Notes: a model not told the origin generated them from the sequence alone. DNA of 64,000 nucleotides from Polaribacter sp. NJDZ03 (GCF_019263805.1 NZ_CP079195.1:3335001-3399000); one strand, 5' to 3'; counted from the first letter of the stretch, positions 34,947 through 44,392 are shown. Numbers and translations are program-made.

Positions 34947-36248
34947 TTATTTTCTACTTCTATTATTTTCAATTTCAGTAAGTGTTAATCCTTTTTCAAT
35001 TTTAGAAAATAAGTGTTTTGGACTTCCAATAACTTGAGCGGTATAGATACCCGTATGCCCAGAAAATAAATAAGAAGTTATACAAGCCAAGGCTATAAAA
35101 ACACCAGATTCAATTCCAAATAATTCAATTCCCATAATAGTACAAGCAATTGGCGTATTTGTAGCTCCTGCAAAAACAGCAACAAATCCCATACCTGCTA
35201 ATAGACCCATTGGCAAAGGAATAAACCACACCAAGGCGTTACCCAAAGTTGCACCAATGTAAAATAAAGGTGTTACTTCTCCTCCTTTAAATCCGGCTCC
35301 CAAAGTAAAAGAAGTGAATAAGATTTTTAAGATAAAATCATAAGAATTTAAATCGATATTAAAAGCATCTACAATTGTTGGTACACCAAGTCCTATGTAT
35401 TTTGTAGTTCCCATAAGGTATACAATTACAGCTATTACAACACCACCAATTACCGGACGAAGTGGTGCATATTTAACTTGTTTTTTAAAAAATACTCCCC
35501 AAAAGTGTGTAGATTTAGAAAATAGCATACTTGCCAATCCAAAAATAATTCCTGCTAATAAAGCCCATAAAATACTTGCTGGCGTTAATGCTGTAATAGT
35601 AGAAATAGTATAATGTGTGTGGTGAGAAATTTGCCAAACATCGCAAAAATAGGTTGCAAAAACAGCCGCAAGAAAACTCGGTATTATTGCATCAAATTTT
35701 ATGCGACCGATTACCATTACTTCAAGTGCAAAAATAGCACCAGCTAAAGGCGTTCCAAAAACAGAAGCAAAACCTGCGCTAATACCAGCAATCAATATAA
35801 TTTTTCGATCTAAGTTGTTTAATTTAAAAATTTTTGTAAACTGATCTGCAATAGCGCCACCAACTTGTACGGCAGTTCCCTCACGTCCTGCAGATCCTCC
35901 AAACAAATGCGTAAGAATAGTACCTAAAAAGACCAAAGGAGCCATTTTAAAAGGAATTACTTTTTTAGGGTTGTGGAACTCTTCTAGTAATAAATTGTTC
36001 CCTTTTACAACACTTTCTCCATAATAATGATAAGATAAACCTATTACAAAACCCGCTATAGGTAAGAGCCAAATAATCCATTGGTTTGCTTCTCTATAAT
36101 TTGTTGCCCATTCTAAAGTCCATAAAAAAACAGCAGAAGTACTACCCGTTAATGCGCCAATAAGTAAGCAAATAAAAGTCCATTTTAATAGAAAAACGAA
36201 AGAGAAACTTTGTTGAAATTGAAGAAAAAACTTTTTAATTTTATCCAT
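34947..36248 (-). CDS. CLC family ion transporter, probable fluoride/proton antiporter (CLC-F)
   Basis: 433 residues, many membrane helices. The ion-path motifs are not those of chloride CLCs. In place of GSGIP there is KGNNLLLEE (GNN at 83-85), in place of GREGP there is GREGT (121-125, E123 as gating glutamate), and in place of GxFxP there is KGGEVTPLF (GGEVTP 322-327, V325 and T326). These three variants are those I recall for CLC-F fluoride antiporters. The usual annotation would be chloride channel. No crcB-type fluoride riboswitch is seen upstream. Convergent with the DoxX gene; a gap of 299 bases with repeats precedes it. Confidence 0.9.
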   Translation of the reverse strand: MDKIKKFFLQFQQSFSFVFLLKWTFICLLIGALTGSTSAVFLWTLEWATNYREANQWIIWLLPIAGFVIGLSYHYYGESVVKGNNLLLEEFHNPKKVIPFKMAPLVFLGTILTHLFGGSAGREGTAVQVGGAIADQFTKIFKLNNLDRKIILIAGISAGFASVFGTPLAGAIFALEVMVIGRIKFDAIIPSFLAAVFATYFCDVWQISHHTHYTISTITALTPASILWALLAGIIFGLASMLFSKSTHFWGVFFKKQVKYAPLRPVIGGVVIAVIVYLMGTTKYIGLGVPTIVDAFNIDLNSYDFILKILFTSFTLGAGFKGGEVTPLFYIGATLGNALVWFIPLPMGLLAGMGFVAVFAGATNTPIACTIMGIELFGIESGVFIALACITSYLFSGHTGIYTAQVIGSPKHLFSKIEKGLTLTEIENNRSRK

Positions 36249-36358
36249 GTGTTTTTAAACCTCTGTATATAAAAGGAGTTTTAAATTCTTTCCTTTTGGC
36301 AAAAATAAACAAATAATAACTAATAAATCTTCAATTATAGATTGTTGGCAAGTAGGTT

Positions 36359-36475
36359 GCGTTAGGGATTGAAGTGGAAATCCTTTTTTTGAGGTACGAA
36401 TAAAAAGATTGTACCCTTTCGACTTCGCCCAAGATAAACTCCAAGCCCGACTTTTAGGTAACGCCCAAATAAAAA
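36359..36475. repeat. Interspersed palindromic repeat (GCGTTAGGGATTGAAGTGG type)
   Basis: In the gap between the CLC-F and crotonase genes, where no gene is seen. It starts GCGTTAGGGATTGAAG, contains TTTCGACTTCGCCC and AAGATAAACTCCAAG, and ends AGGTAACGCC. Related to 40882-40966 (opposite orientation) and 51035-51120. Confidence 0.75.
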
Positions 36476-36547
36476 GAATGATGAACGACGAATTGTTGAT
36501 GTTGTAATTTTAGATTATATTGTAAGTTGTTTTAAAATATAAAAATA

Positions 36548-37249
36548 ATGAACGAATTTGTTACCTATCAATCAGAAGAAAATTACGCTTTAATTACTAT
36601 TAACAGCGGAAAAGCAAACGCAATTTCTCATGAAGTAATAGAAGGTTTGAATGCTGGGTTAGACAAAGCAGCAACCGAAAATAAAGTAGTTGTTCTTACA
36701 GGTCAAAATGGAATTTTCTCTGGAGGATTTGATTTAAAAGTGATGACAAAATCACCAGAAGCAGCTAAAGAATTGGTTACAAAAGGTTCTAAATTATCTT
36801 TAAAAATGTTGTCTTTTCCACAACCAATTATTATTGCATGTTCTGGTCACGCTATTGCAAAAGGAGCATTTTTATTGCTTTCTGCAGATTATAGAATTGG
36901 AGTAGAAGGCGATTTTAAAATAGGATTAAATGAAGTAATGATTGGGATGACCATGCACAATGCTGGTATTGCGATTGCAAAATCTAGATTGTCTGAGGTG
37001 TATTTAAACAGAAGTGTAAATAATTCTGAAATTTACAACCCAAAAGATGCCGTAAAAGCTGGTTTTTTAGACCTAATTGTTCCTGCAGACCATTTGTTAC
37101 CAACTACAATAAAAGTAGCAGGCATGTTTTCTAAATTGAATAAAAAAGCACATGCAGCAACAAAGTTAAAAGTTAGAAAACAACATTTGCAAGATTTAGA
37201 AAATGCAATTGAATTGGATTTAAATAGTGATATCTCTATCAATTCTTAA
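36548..37249 (+). CDS. Enoyl-CoA hydratase/isomerase family (crotonase) protein
   Basis: 233 residues, short for a crotonase. The oxyanion-hole segments are visible as IFSGGFDLKVM and SGHAIAKGAFLLLSADYRIG. The usual catalytic glutamate pair is not obvious, so reaction and substrate are open; similar short members are annotated as hydratase without proof. Single gene between repeats and the aroA promoter. Confidence 0.85.
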   Translation: MNEFVTYQSEENYALITINSGKANAISHEVIEGLNAGLDKAATENKVVVLTGQNGIFSGGFDLKVMTKSPEAAKELVTKGSKLSLKMLSFPQPIIIACSGHAIAKGAFLLLSADYRIGVEGDFKIGLNEVMIGMTMHNAGIAIAKSRLSEVYLNRSVNNSEIYNPKDAVKAGFLDLIVPADHLLPTTIKVAGMFSKLNKKAHAATKLKVRKQHLQDLENAIELDLNSDISINS

Positions 37250-37291
37250 TAAAAGTATAGAATTTTTACATTTATTTAAAGCAAAGAAACT

Positions 37292-37321
37292 TTGGTAAAA
37301 GCCTTTTGAGTAGTAACTTTG
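37292..37321 (+). promoter_or_regulatory. Promoter of aroA (TTG-N19-TAACTTTG)
   Basis: TTG 37292-37294, 19-base spacer, TAACTTTG 37314-37321; consensus match. It ends 39 bases before the aroA ATG. Confidence 0.72.
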
Positions 37322-37360
37322 GCACTTTGTTAATAAAACCAATTTATAGAACTTACAGAG

Positions 37361-38590
37361 ATGGATATATTGTTAAATGTTGTAGATAATAAAAAGATTA
37401 ATGAGAAAATAACAATCTCTGGTTCTAAGAGTGAATCTAATAGATTGTTGATTTTACAAAATTTATTTCCAGAACTTTCTATAGAAAATTTATCAGATTC
37501 AGACGATTCTGTGCACATGCAACATGCACTTTCTACAACAGATGAAGTTGTAAATATTGGTCATGCTGGTACTGCAATGCGTTTTTTAACATCCTATTTT
37601 GCTGTAAAAGAAGGTAGAGAAGTGGTTCTTACAGGTTCTGAAAGAATGCAAAATAGACCCATTGAAATCTTAGTAAATGCATTGCAAGATTTAGGTGCTA
37701 ATATTTCTTACGAAGATAAAATTGGCTATCCGCCAATTAGAATTAAAGGTGCTAAAATTACAACAGATAAAGTCCAAATTAATGGAAATGTAAGTAGTCA
37801 ATATATTTCTTCGATGTTGCTAATTGCATCCAAATTAGAAAACGGATTAGAAATTGAATTGCTGGGTAAAATTACTTCGGTACCATATATAAATATGACG
37901 TTGAGTTTGTTAAATCAATTAGGAATTGAAACTAATTTTGAAGGAAATATAATTAAAGTATTGCCTAAGAAATCTGTAGAAAAGCAAACGATTGTGGTAG
38001 AATCAGACTGGTCTTCTGCTAGTTATTTTTATTCAATTGCTGCTTTGGCAGAAATAGGATCGGAAATTTCTTTATCAGCGTATAAAAAAGAAAGCTTACA
38101 AGGAGATTCTTGTTTGGCAGAAATCTATCAACATTTTGGAGTAGAAACTGTTTTCGGTGAAAATTTTATCACCTTAAAAAAAGTAAAAGAAACAAAGAAG
38201 GCAACTTTAGAAATCGACTTAAAAAATGCACCAGATATTGCACAAACAATTGCTGTAACTTGTTTTGCAGAAAATATTGCGTGTAATTTAATGGGTTTAC
38301 ATACTTTAAAAATTAAAGAAACAGATAGGTTAGTCGCTCTAAATGACGAATTAACAAATTTAGGTGCTACAATTTCTGTTACAGATAAAAGTTTACATTT
38401 AGAAGTTTCTACGGTAATAAAGTCAAATATTGCTATAAAAACGTACAACGATCATAGAATGGCAATGGCATTTGCTCCTTTAGCATTAAGAGTTCCTATT
38501 AAAATTTTAGATGCTGAAGTAGTTACAAAATCGTATCAAAAATTTTGGGAAGACATGCAACAAATTGGCATTAAAATAGATAAAGTGTAA
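37361..38590 (+). CDS. aroA: 3-phosphoshikimate 1-carboxyvinyltransferase (EPSP synthase)
   Basis: 409 residues. Sixth step of the shikimate pathway. Motifs: ISGSKSESNRLLIL near the N-terminus, GHAGTAMRFLTSYFA, NRPIEILVNALQDLGA, SSQYISSMLLIA, KETDRLVAL and YNDHRMAMAFAPLAL. Somewhat shorter than the 425-440 of many bacteria but with all active-site blocks. Own promoter. Confidence 0.95.
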   Translation: MDILLNVVDNKKINEKITISGSKSESNRLLILQNLFPELSIENLSDSDDSVHMQHALSTTDEVVNIGHAGTAMRFLTSYFAVKEGREVVLTGSERMQNRPIEILVNALQDLGANISYEDKIGYPPIRIKGAKITTDKVQINGNVSSQYISSMLLIASKLENGLEIELLGKITSVPYINMTLSLLNQLGIETNFEGNIIKVLPKKSVEKQTIVVESDWSSASYFYSIAALAEIGSEISLSAYKKESLQGDSCLAEIYQHFGVETVFGENFITLKKVKETKKATLEIDLKNAPDIAQTIAVTCFAENIACNLMGLHTLKIKETDRLVALNDELTNLGATISVTDKSLHLEVSTVIKSNIAIKTYNDHRMAMAFAPLALRVPIKILDAEVVTKSYQKFWEDMQQIGIKIDKV

Positions 38591-38606
38591 ATAATTAGGC
38601 AAACAC

Positions 38607-38638
38607 TTGACAACGCCTATTCCGATATCGTATCTTTG
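38607..38638 (+). promoter_or_regulatory. Promoter of queA (TTG-N21-TATCTTTG)
   Basis: TTG 38607-38609, 21-base spacer, TATCTTTG 38631-38638. It ends 24 bases before the queA ATG and lies entirely between aroA and queA. Confidence 0.7.
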
Positions 38639-38662
38639 CAGTTGTTATAAGCAAATATATAT

Positions 38663-39712
38663 ATGAAATTATCGCATTTTGAATTTGATTTACCAGAAGA
38701 ATTGTTAGCAACGTATCCTGCAGAACATAGAGATGAGTCTCGCTTAATGGTATTAAACAGGAAAGAACAAACCATAGAACATAAGGTTTTTAAAGATGTT
38801 ATAGATTACTTTGAAGAAGGTGATGTTATGATGTTGAACAATACCAAAGTTTTTCCTGCTAGAATGTATGGTAATAAAGAAAAAACAGGCGCTAGAATAG
38901 AGGTGTTTTTATTAAGAGAACTAAATTCTGAAAATAGATTGTGGGATGTTTTAGTAGATCCTGCAAGAAAAATTAGAATTGGAAACAAATTATTTTTTGG
39001 AGACGATGATAGTTTAGTTGCTGAAGTTATTGACAACACAACCTCTAGAGGTAGAACTTTACGTTTTTTGTTTGATGGTTCTTATGAAGAATTTAGAGCA
39101 AAATTATTAGAATTAGGTCAAACTCCATTACCTAAGGCAATTGGTAGAGATGTAGAGCCTTTAGATGATGAGCGTTACCAAACTATTTACGCAAAGCATG
39201 AAGGAGCTGTTGCAGCACCAACTGCTGGTTTACACTTTTCTAAACATTTAATGAAACGTTTAGAAATTAAAGGAATTGAGTTTGCAGAAACTACATTACA
39301 CGTTGGTTTAGGTACCTTTAGCCCAGTAGAGGTAGAAGATTTATCTAAGCATAAAATGGATTCTGAGCAAATTGATATTTCAGACGCTACTGCAGATAAA
39401 ATTAACAAAGCTAAAAAAGAAAAAAGAAGAGTTTGTGCTGTGGGTACTACAGTAATGAGAGCTATCGAATCTTCAGTTTCTTCTAAAGGTGAGTTAAACG
39501 GTTATACAGGTTGGACAAATAAATTTATTTTCCCTCCGCATGATTTTAGTATTGCAACTGCAATGATTACTAATTTTCACACACCAAAATCTACCTTATT
39601 AATGCAAGCAGCTGCTTTTGGTGGTTACGATTTTGTTATGGAAGCATACAAAGTAGCAATAAAAGAAGGTTATAAATTCTCTACTTACGGAGATGCTATG
39701 TTAATTATATAG
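38663..39712 (+). CDS. queA: S-adenosylmethionine:tRNA ribosyltransferase-isomerase
   Basis: 349 residues. Makes epoxyqueuosine in tRNA by transferring ribosyl from S-adenosylmethionine to 7-aminomethyl-7-deazaguanine. Family motifs: [24 protein letters not shown] at the start, [25 protein letters not shown] and [17 protein letters not shown]. Length is normal. Own promoter upstream. Confidence 0.96.
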   Translation: MKLSHFEFDLPEELLATYPAEHRDESRLMVLNRKEQTIEHKVFKDVIDYFEEGDVMMLNNTKVFPARMYGNKEKTGARIEVFLLRELNSENRLWDVLVDPARKIRIGNKLFFGDDDSLVAEVIDNTTSRGRTLRFLFDGSYEEFRAKLLELGQTPLPKAIGRDVEPLDDERYQTIYAKHEGAVAAPTAGLHFSKHLMKRLEIKGIEFAETTLHVGLGTFSPVEVEDLSKHKMDSEQIDISDATADKINKAKKEKRRVCAVGTTVMRAIESSVSSKGELNGYTGWTNKFIFPPHDFSIATAMITNFHTPKSTLLMQAAAFGGYDFVMEAYKVAIKEGYKFSTYGDAMLII

Positions 39713-39867
39713 TGCTGTTAGTGGGGGTTGGTAAACAAACATCCTACATAATATGAAATAATAAAAAAGGCAACGGAAACTGTTTAACCTTATTTAAAAG
39801 TTCATATTAATGGTTTAGACGCATAAAAGAAAATATATCGTAAAAATTAATTTTAATAGTATTTATT

Positions 39868-40158
39868 ATGAGTAAATTAAAAATTATAGCTACAATTATT
39901 GTAAAACCTGAGTTTAAGGAAGAAGTTTTAAGCATGTTGCAAACCGTAACTGATGCAACACGTAAAGAGGAAGGTAATATCTCATATGTATTACATGAAG
40001 ATATTAATAACAGCTTAAAGGTTATCATTTTAGAAGAATGGAAATCTCAAGAAGCAATCGACTTTCATAATCAAACAGCGCATTTTTTAGTATTAAAGAA
40101 TGATCTTGGAAAAAAGGCAGATAGTTTAACAATAGATATCATAAAAGAGTGTTATTAA
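39868..40158 (+). CDS. Antibiotic biosynthesis monooxygenase (ABM) domain protein
   Basis: 96 residues, a single ferredoxin-like ABM domain as in YgiN-type quinol monooxygenases (IATIIVKPEFKEEVLSML, YVLHEDINNSLKVIILEEWKSQEAIDFHNQ). Such proteins act as dimers on quinols or are of unknown role. It is followed by the PPC-domain gene after 26 bases, probably one operon. A near-match to the 11-base direct repeat (TTTAAC then TTTAAA at 10-base spacing, 39783-39798) lies about 70 bases upstream. Confidence 0.85.
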   Translation: MSKLKIIATIIVKPEFKEEVLSMLQTVTDATRKEEGNISYVLHEDINNSLKVIILEEWKSQEAIDFHNQTAHFLVLKNDLGKKADSLTIDIIKECY

Positions 40159-40184
40159 TTTTATAACTTAAAATAGTATACAAA

Positions 40185-40679
40185 ATGAAACGTTCAATTT
40201 TAATAGTACTGTGTCTTACAGTATCTTTTTTAGCAAACGCACAATCAAATTCTAAATTATACACTTACAAGCAGTTTGGTAACAAGTATGTTATAAGTAT
40301 TCTAAACCATTCTGAAATTACAAAAGCAATTACTGCGTTTGTTGAAGAACAAGATATAAAAGCAGGAACAATTACTGGTCTTGGTGCTGTAAATGAAGCA
40401 ACTTTACGAATTCTTGATCCAGCGACTAAAAAGTTTGTAGATAAAACTTTTTCTGAACAAATGGAAATTACCAACATAACAGGTAATATTTCTCAACAAA
40501 ATGAGAAGCACTACATACACATGCACATAACACTTGGTCGTTACGATTATTCTGCGTTAGCAGGACATTTGCTTACCGCTAAAATTAATGGAGCTGGAGA
40601 GTTTGTTATAGAAAGTTTTGATGGTACTGTTGATCGTTATTCTGATAAAGAGACTGGATTAAACTTGTATAAGTTTTAG
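40185..40679 (+). CDS. Secreted PPC/DUF296-domain protein
   Basis: 164 residues. Signal peptide ends NAQ at residue 20. The mature part is a PPC (DUF296) domain with the putative metal-binding histidines H112 and H114 (IHMHITLG) and H128 (AGHLL), as in archaeal and bacterial PPC proteins. Plant relatives are AT-hook DNA-binding proteins, but this one is exported and has no AT hook. Probably co-transcribed with the ABM gene. Confidence 0.85.
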   Translation: MKRSILIVLCLTVSFLANAQSNSKLYTYKQFGNKYVISILNHSEITKAITAFVEEQDIKAGTITGLGAVNEATLRILDPATKKFVDKTFSEQMEITNITGNISQQNEKHYIHMHITLGRYDYSALAGHLLTAKINGAGEFVIESFDGTVDRYSDKETGLNLYKF

Positions 40680-40680
40680 A

Positions 40681-40848
40681 AACATAAAAAAGAAGACAGG
40701 TAATAAAGTATCTATAAAAATAGGCAAAGCAGTAGTACGTTTAAGGTTTTTAGCTGAGTTAAACTCTGTGCTTACCGAAAAATTTGATGCTTTTAAATCG
40801 ATTAGTTTTAAGATACGAACCGTTAAGAATTTAAAAACTAAAAACTGA
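40681..40848 (+). pseudogene. Short open frame without a start codon, possible gene remnant
   Basis: 55 codons open between stops directly after the PPC gene, in another frame, with no ATG. The translation (IKKKTGNKVSIKIGKAVVRL..., then FLAELNSVLTEKFDAF) reads like a real protein but I do not recognise it. It ends within the stem of the terminator at 40840-40880. It could be a decayed 3' end or chance. Confidence 0.3.
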
Positions 40849-40880
40849 CAGTTATTTTAATTGTCAGTTTTTCTATTTTT
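40840..40880 (+). terminator. Terminator after the ABM-PPC unit
   Basis: Stem AAAAACTGACA / TGTCAGTTTTT followed by a T-rich tract. Confidence 0.85.
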
Positions 40881-40881
40881 T

Positions 40882-40966
40882 GGCGTTCCCTAAAAAGGTC
40901 GCGCTTTCCGTTATATCTTTTTTGTTAAAAAAACAAAAAAGGATGCCACTTCAATCACTAACGCAG
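40882..40966. repeat. Interspersed palindromic repeat (reverse orientation)
   Basis: Starts GGCGTTCCCTAAA, has the inverted core CTTTTTTGTTA/TAAAAAAACAAAAAAG, and ends CACTTCAATCACTAACGC, which is the reverse of the start of 36359-36475. It occupies the gap before rlmN. Confidence 0.78.
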
Positions 40967-41041
40967 CCAATTAGCAAAATATAGTAATAAGCTAAAATTA
41001 TATGCGTATTTTTGCAACTCTATTTTTAAAAACTAGAAAAC

Positions 41042-42079
41042 TTGACTAAAAAGAAAGACATAAGAGCCTTAACTAAAGAACAATTACGCGATTTTTTTGT
41101 AGAAAATGGCGACAAAGCCTTTAGAGGAAATCAAGTATATGAATGGCTTTGGAGTAAGTCTTTACATACCTTTGATGCAATGACAAACATCTCTATAGAA
41201 ACCAGAGAAATGTTAGAAGCAAACTTTGTTATTAACCATATCAAAGTAGATTCTATGCAAAAAAGTAAAGATGGAACTATAAAAAACGGAATAAAATTAC
41301 ACGATGGTTTAATTGTAGAATCTGTTTTAATTCCTACAGAAAAAAGAACAACAGCCTGTGTTTCTAGTCAGGTTGGTTGTAGTTTAGATTGTTTATTCTG
41401 TGCAACATCACGTTTAAAAAGAATGCGTAATCTAAACCCAGATGAAATTTACGATCAGGTTGTAGTAATTGATAAGCAAAGTAGATTGTATTATGACAAG
41501 AAACTAACCAACATTGTTTTTATGGGAATGGGAGAACCTCTTATGAACTATAAAAATGTAATGAAATCTATAGAGATGATTACATCTCCAGAAGGTTTAG
41601 GTATGTCGTCTAAAAGAATTACAGTTTCTACATCTGGCGTGCCAAAAATGATAAAAATGATGGCAGACGAAGAGGTGAAATTTAACTTAGCCGTTTCATT
41701 ACATTCTGCAATTGATGAAATTAGAACTAAAGTAATGCCTTTTAATGCTACTTTTCCTTTAAAAGATTTAAGAGAGTCTTTAGAATATTGGTACGAAAAA
41801 ACAGGAAGAGCAATTACGTATGAATATATTGTTTGGGGCGGAATTAATGATAGAAAAGAGGATATTAAGGCTTTAGTTGCGTTTTGTAAAGCGGTGCCTT
41901 GTAAAATCAATTTAATAGAATACAACCCTATTGATGATGGAGAGTTTCAACAAGCTAGTGCGTCTGCAATTAATAATTATATTTCTAATTTAGAAATGAA
42001 TGATATTACTGTAAATGTAAGAAGAAGTAGAGGTAAAGATATTGATGCTGCTTGCGGTCAGTTGGCAAACAAATCTTAA
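41042..42079 (+). CDS. rlmN: 23S rRNA (adenine(2503)-C(2))-methyltransferase
   Basis: 345 residues from a TTG start. Radical-SAM enzyme with the cluster motif CxxxCxxC at C113, C117 and C120, the cysteine C106 (TACVSSQVGC) and the C-terminal methyl-carrier cysteine C338 (DAACGQLA). GMGEPLMNY and SLHSAIDEIR are also typical. It modifies 23S A2503 and some tRNAs. Confidence 0.96.
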   Translation: MTKKKDIRALTKEQLRDFFVENGDKAFRGNQVYEWLWSKSLHTFDAMTNISIETREMLEANFVINHIKVDSMQKSKDGTIKNGIKLHDGLIVESVLIPTEKRTTACVSSQVGCSLDCLFCATSRLKRMRNLNPDEIYDQVVVIDKQSRLYYDKKLTNIVFMGMGEPLMNYKNVMKSIEMITSPEGLGMSSKRITVSTSGVPKMIKMMADEEVKFNLAVSLHSAIDEIRTKVMPFNATFPLKDLRESLEYWYEKTGRAITYEYIVWGGINDRKEDIKALVAFCKAVPCKINLIEYNPIDDGEFQQASASAINNYISNLEMNDITVNVRRSRGKDIDAACGQLANKS

Positions 42080-42103
42080 GTTTTAGAAAAATATAGTGTA
42101 ACA

Positions 42104-42150
42104 TAAAAAAGAGCAAAACAAATTTTTAAAATTTGTTTTGCTCTTTTTTA
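42104..42150. terminator. Bidirectional terminator between rlmN and the LURP-like gene
   Basis: A perfect 19-base-pair stem starting AAAAAAGAGCAAAACAAAT with a 7-base loop. A and T runs flank it, so it fits both convergent genes. Confidence 0.9.
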
Positions 42151-42168
42151 TGTTTTTAAGAAACAGAT

Positions 42169-42765
42169 TTAACCTCTTCTTCTTTCTAGTAAAACAAACA
42201 TCATTAAAGACAAGATAACTCTATCGTCATCATCGCTATCTAGTTCGCCTATTTTAGAAACTTCGAAGTTTTTCCCAAAGAAAGATTTTAATTTTTTAAG
42301 CTCTACAACAGTTTCACCTTTTGAGTTTTTTACCAAATAGGTTGGGTTAAAAAGATACCCAGTAAAAAAACTTAAAACAGGAATTTCTCCAAGCATAGAG
42401 TCTAAAACCTTAACCCACGGATTTTTCTCATTAATTACATATTGTTTTTTTTGATGCTGATCTATAATTTCATAATGAGCATTCCAAAGAGATTTCCATC
42501 CTTTTCTAGCAACTTTACCAAACGCTACACCCTTTTCATCAAAAAAAGAATACGCAGTAGAGAAATCTAACCATTTATCAGCTTTAATTTGATAATTTAA
42601 TTTCGCTTTTGTATCATTTTCATAAATACGAATATCTTCTTTTAATTTAAACATTTTTTGACGCACGCAAGCAATTGGCTTTCCGCTGCTATCTTTTGCG
42701 GTAAAATCATTGGCTAGTGTAGATATTTTAAATTCGAAAGTAATCGGAAAATGAATGTTTTGCAT
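42169..42765 (-). CDS. LURP-one/phospholipid scramblase-like protein
   Basis: 198 residues. The pattern of short strands (NDFTAKDSSGKPIACVRQKMFKLKEDIRIYEND region, then FSTAYSFFDEKGVAFGKVARKGWKSLWNAHYEI) resembles the tubby-like LURP-one fold. No catalytic motif. A DDDD stretch near the C-terminus precedes a short hydrophobic end. Function unknown; single gene. Confidence 0.7.
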   Translation of the reverse strand: MQNIHFPITFEFKISTLANDFTAKDSSGKPIACVRQKMFKLKEDIRIYENDTKAKLNYQIKADKWLDFSTAYSFFDEKGVAFGKVARKGWKSLWNAHYEIIDQHQKKQYVINEKNPWVKVLDSMLGEIPVLSFFTGYLFNPTYLVKNSKGETVVELKKLKSFFGKNFEVSKIGELDSDDDDRVILSLMMFVLLERRRG

Positions 42766-42856
42766 AGTAATTTAGTTTGTGAATTTTTAGCTCTAAGATA
42801 GTAGAAAATTAAAAATCAGTAACTTATTAAATGAGTTTTATCTTTTTTATAATTGT

Positions 42857-44392
42857 TTAATTAAAAGTTTTTGTAGATATTTTTTTACCCAGTTTATAAA
42901 GAATTTCTTGAGTTACATCTCCCGCCAAACTATAGTGTTTCCAAATACCATCTTTATCGTTATTTGCATAATTACCTTCTATAGAAGGGGTATTGGCTGC
43001 GTTATATTTTCTGTAAAGGCCATGTTTGTAATTGTTTTCATAGGTAATCTCTTCAAGTAATCTGCCTTTTTTAGAATCAAAAAACTTCCACAATCCGTTT
43101 TTATATTTCTTGAAAAAATTTCCACTTTTAATTAAAACACCATCACTATTATATATTTCTACAGTAGCATTGTCCGATTTTCCTATTCTTTTTGTAATTT
43201 CTCTTTTATTTCCATTTTCAAAATAAGATTCTAAATTAATTGGATTCCCTTTTTCATAGAATCGCTTAACCAAAACCATTTCGTTTACATTGTATTTAAA
43301 ATAATCTCCCTCTAATTTTCCATCTTCATAGGTTCCAGATTCTTTTAATTTTCCTGTTATATGATATCTCTTATAGGCATAACTTTTAGGGCTTTTGTAA
43401 GATTTTTCGTAGGTAACGTTTCCATCTTTATCTTTTTCAACCCAATTACCACTAGGTTCTCCTAAATTATATTCTTCTAAATAAATAGTACCTCCAGAAT
43501 ATTGTCTAAACCACTTGCCGTGTCTTTTGTTATTTTTAAAAAACTCAACTTTTGTTTTTTCTCCTTCTTTATTATATTGAACATATTCGCCATCAACACG
43601 TCTGTCTTTATATGTTTTTTTAGAGCGTAAAGTACCATCGTCATAAAACCTTTTTTCAGTATAATCACCTTCAGAAAGATATGTTTTTTCCCATTTTAAG
43701 ATACCTTCATCATTTTTTTCAAACCAATAACCATCCTTTTTACCTTCTTTATAGTTTTGGACATATTTTAGATTTCCGTTTGTATGATATGCTTTTAAAG
43801 TATACGTTTTTGGTGCAGTGTATTTTTTTTCAAAAAGAAGGTTTTCTCCTTCAATTTTACTAAACCAAGTTCCTTTAGGAATATCATTTTGATACTCTTC
43901 TTGACTGATAATAATTTTTTCTGTATTTCTTCTGTAGTTAGATTTTTTCCAAAAGATTCCATGTTTTAAATCATTTTTATAGTTTTCTTTCTCTATTTTT
44001 TCTCCTTCATTATTATAGGTAATCCATTCTCCAGTTTTTTTACCAGCAGAGAAATTTCCTTTTTGTTCTATAGATTTATCTTCAAAATAAGTAGTGAAAC
44101 CTCCCTCTTTAAGGCCATCTTTATAATTTACTTCAGAAAGTAAGTTACCATTACTATCATAATTTATGCGCATATTAAAAATAATTCCATCTGTAAATGA
44201 AATTTCAGAATAAGATCCATCATGTTCAGCAATTTTAAAAGTACCTTTTAATTTGTCTCCTTTTAAATCTTTGTAAATGGTTTCTTTTCCAAATTTTTGA
44301 ATATCAACATCTCTCCAAAGCATTGTTTCTTGCGAAAAAATTACGTTTTGAAATAGAAATAAAATAATAAAATAGATAAATGCTTTTCTCAT
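42857..44392 (-). CDS. Secreted MORN/YwqK-repeat protein
   Basis: 511 residues. Signal peptide 1-20 (ends IFSQ). The rest is a long array of about twenty YwqK/MORN-type repeats with the pattern xGxWxxYxxxGxxxxExxYxxGxKxG (NDLKHG, NNKRHG, NNYKHG). Databases often call such proteins YwqK family antitoxin, but no toxin gene is next to it and the protein is exported. Repeats of this sort form long beta sheets; a surface or matrix role is plausible. Confidence 0.82.
   Translation of the reverse strand: MRKAFIYFIILFLFQNVIFSQETMLWRDVDIQKFGKETIYKDLKGDKLKGTFKIAEHDGSYSEISFTDGIIFNMRINYDSNGNLLSEVNYKDGLKEGGFTTYFEDKSIEQKGNFSAGKKTGEWITYNNEGEKIEKENYKNDLKHGIFWKKSNYRRNTEKIIISQEEYQNDIPKGTWFSKIEGENLLFEKKYTAPKTYTLKAYHTNGNLKYVQNYKEGKKDGYWFEKNDEGILKWEKTYLSEGDYTEKRFYDDGTLRSKKTYKDRRVDGEYVQYNKEGEKTKVEFFKNNKRHGKWFRQYSGGTIYLEEYNLGEPSGNWVEKDKDGNVTYEKSYKSPKSYAYKRYHITGKLKESGTYEDGKLEGDYFKYNVNEMVLVKRFYEKGNPINLESYFENGNKREITKRIGKSDNATVEIYNSDGVLIKSGNFFKKYKNGLWKFFDSKKGRLLEEITYENNYKHGLYRKYNAANTPSIEGNYANNDKDGIWKHYSLAGDVTQEILYKLGKKISTKTFN

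Noticed and set aside
36249..36547. Fluoride riboswitch before the CLC-F gene
   Set aside because: Neither strand shows the conserved GGCGATGG and closing elements of the crcB motif; the gap is filled by an interspersed repeat.
42857..44392. YwqK-family antitoxin as part of a toxin-antitoxin pair
   Set aside because: The protein is exported and repetitive, and neither neighbour looks like a toxin; the name comes from the repeat family only.
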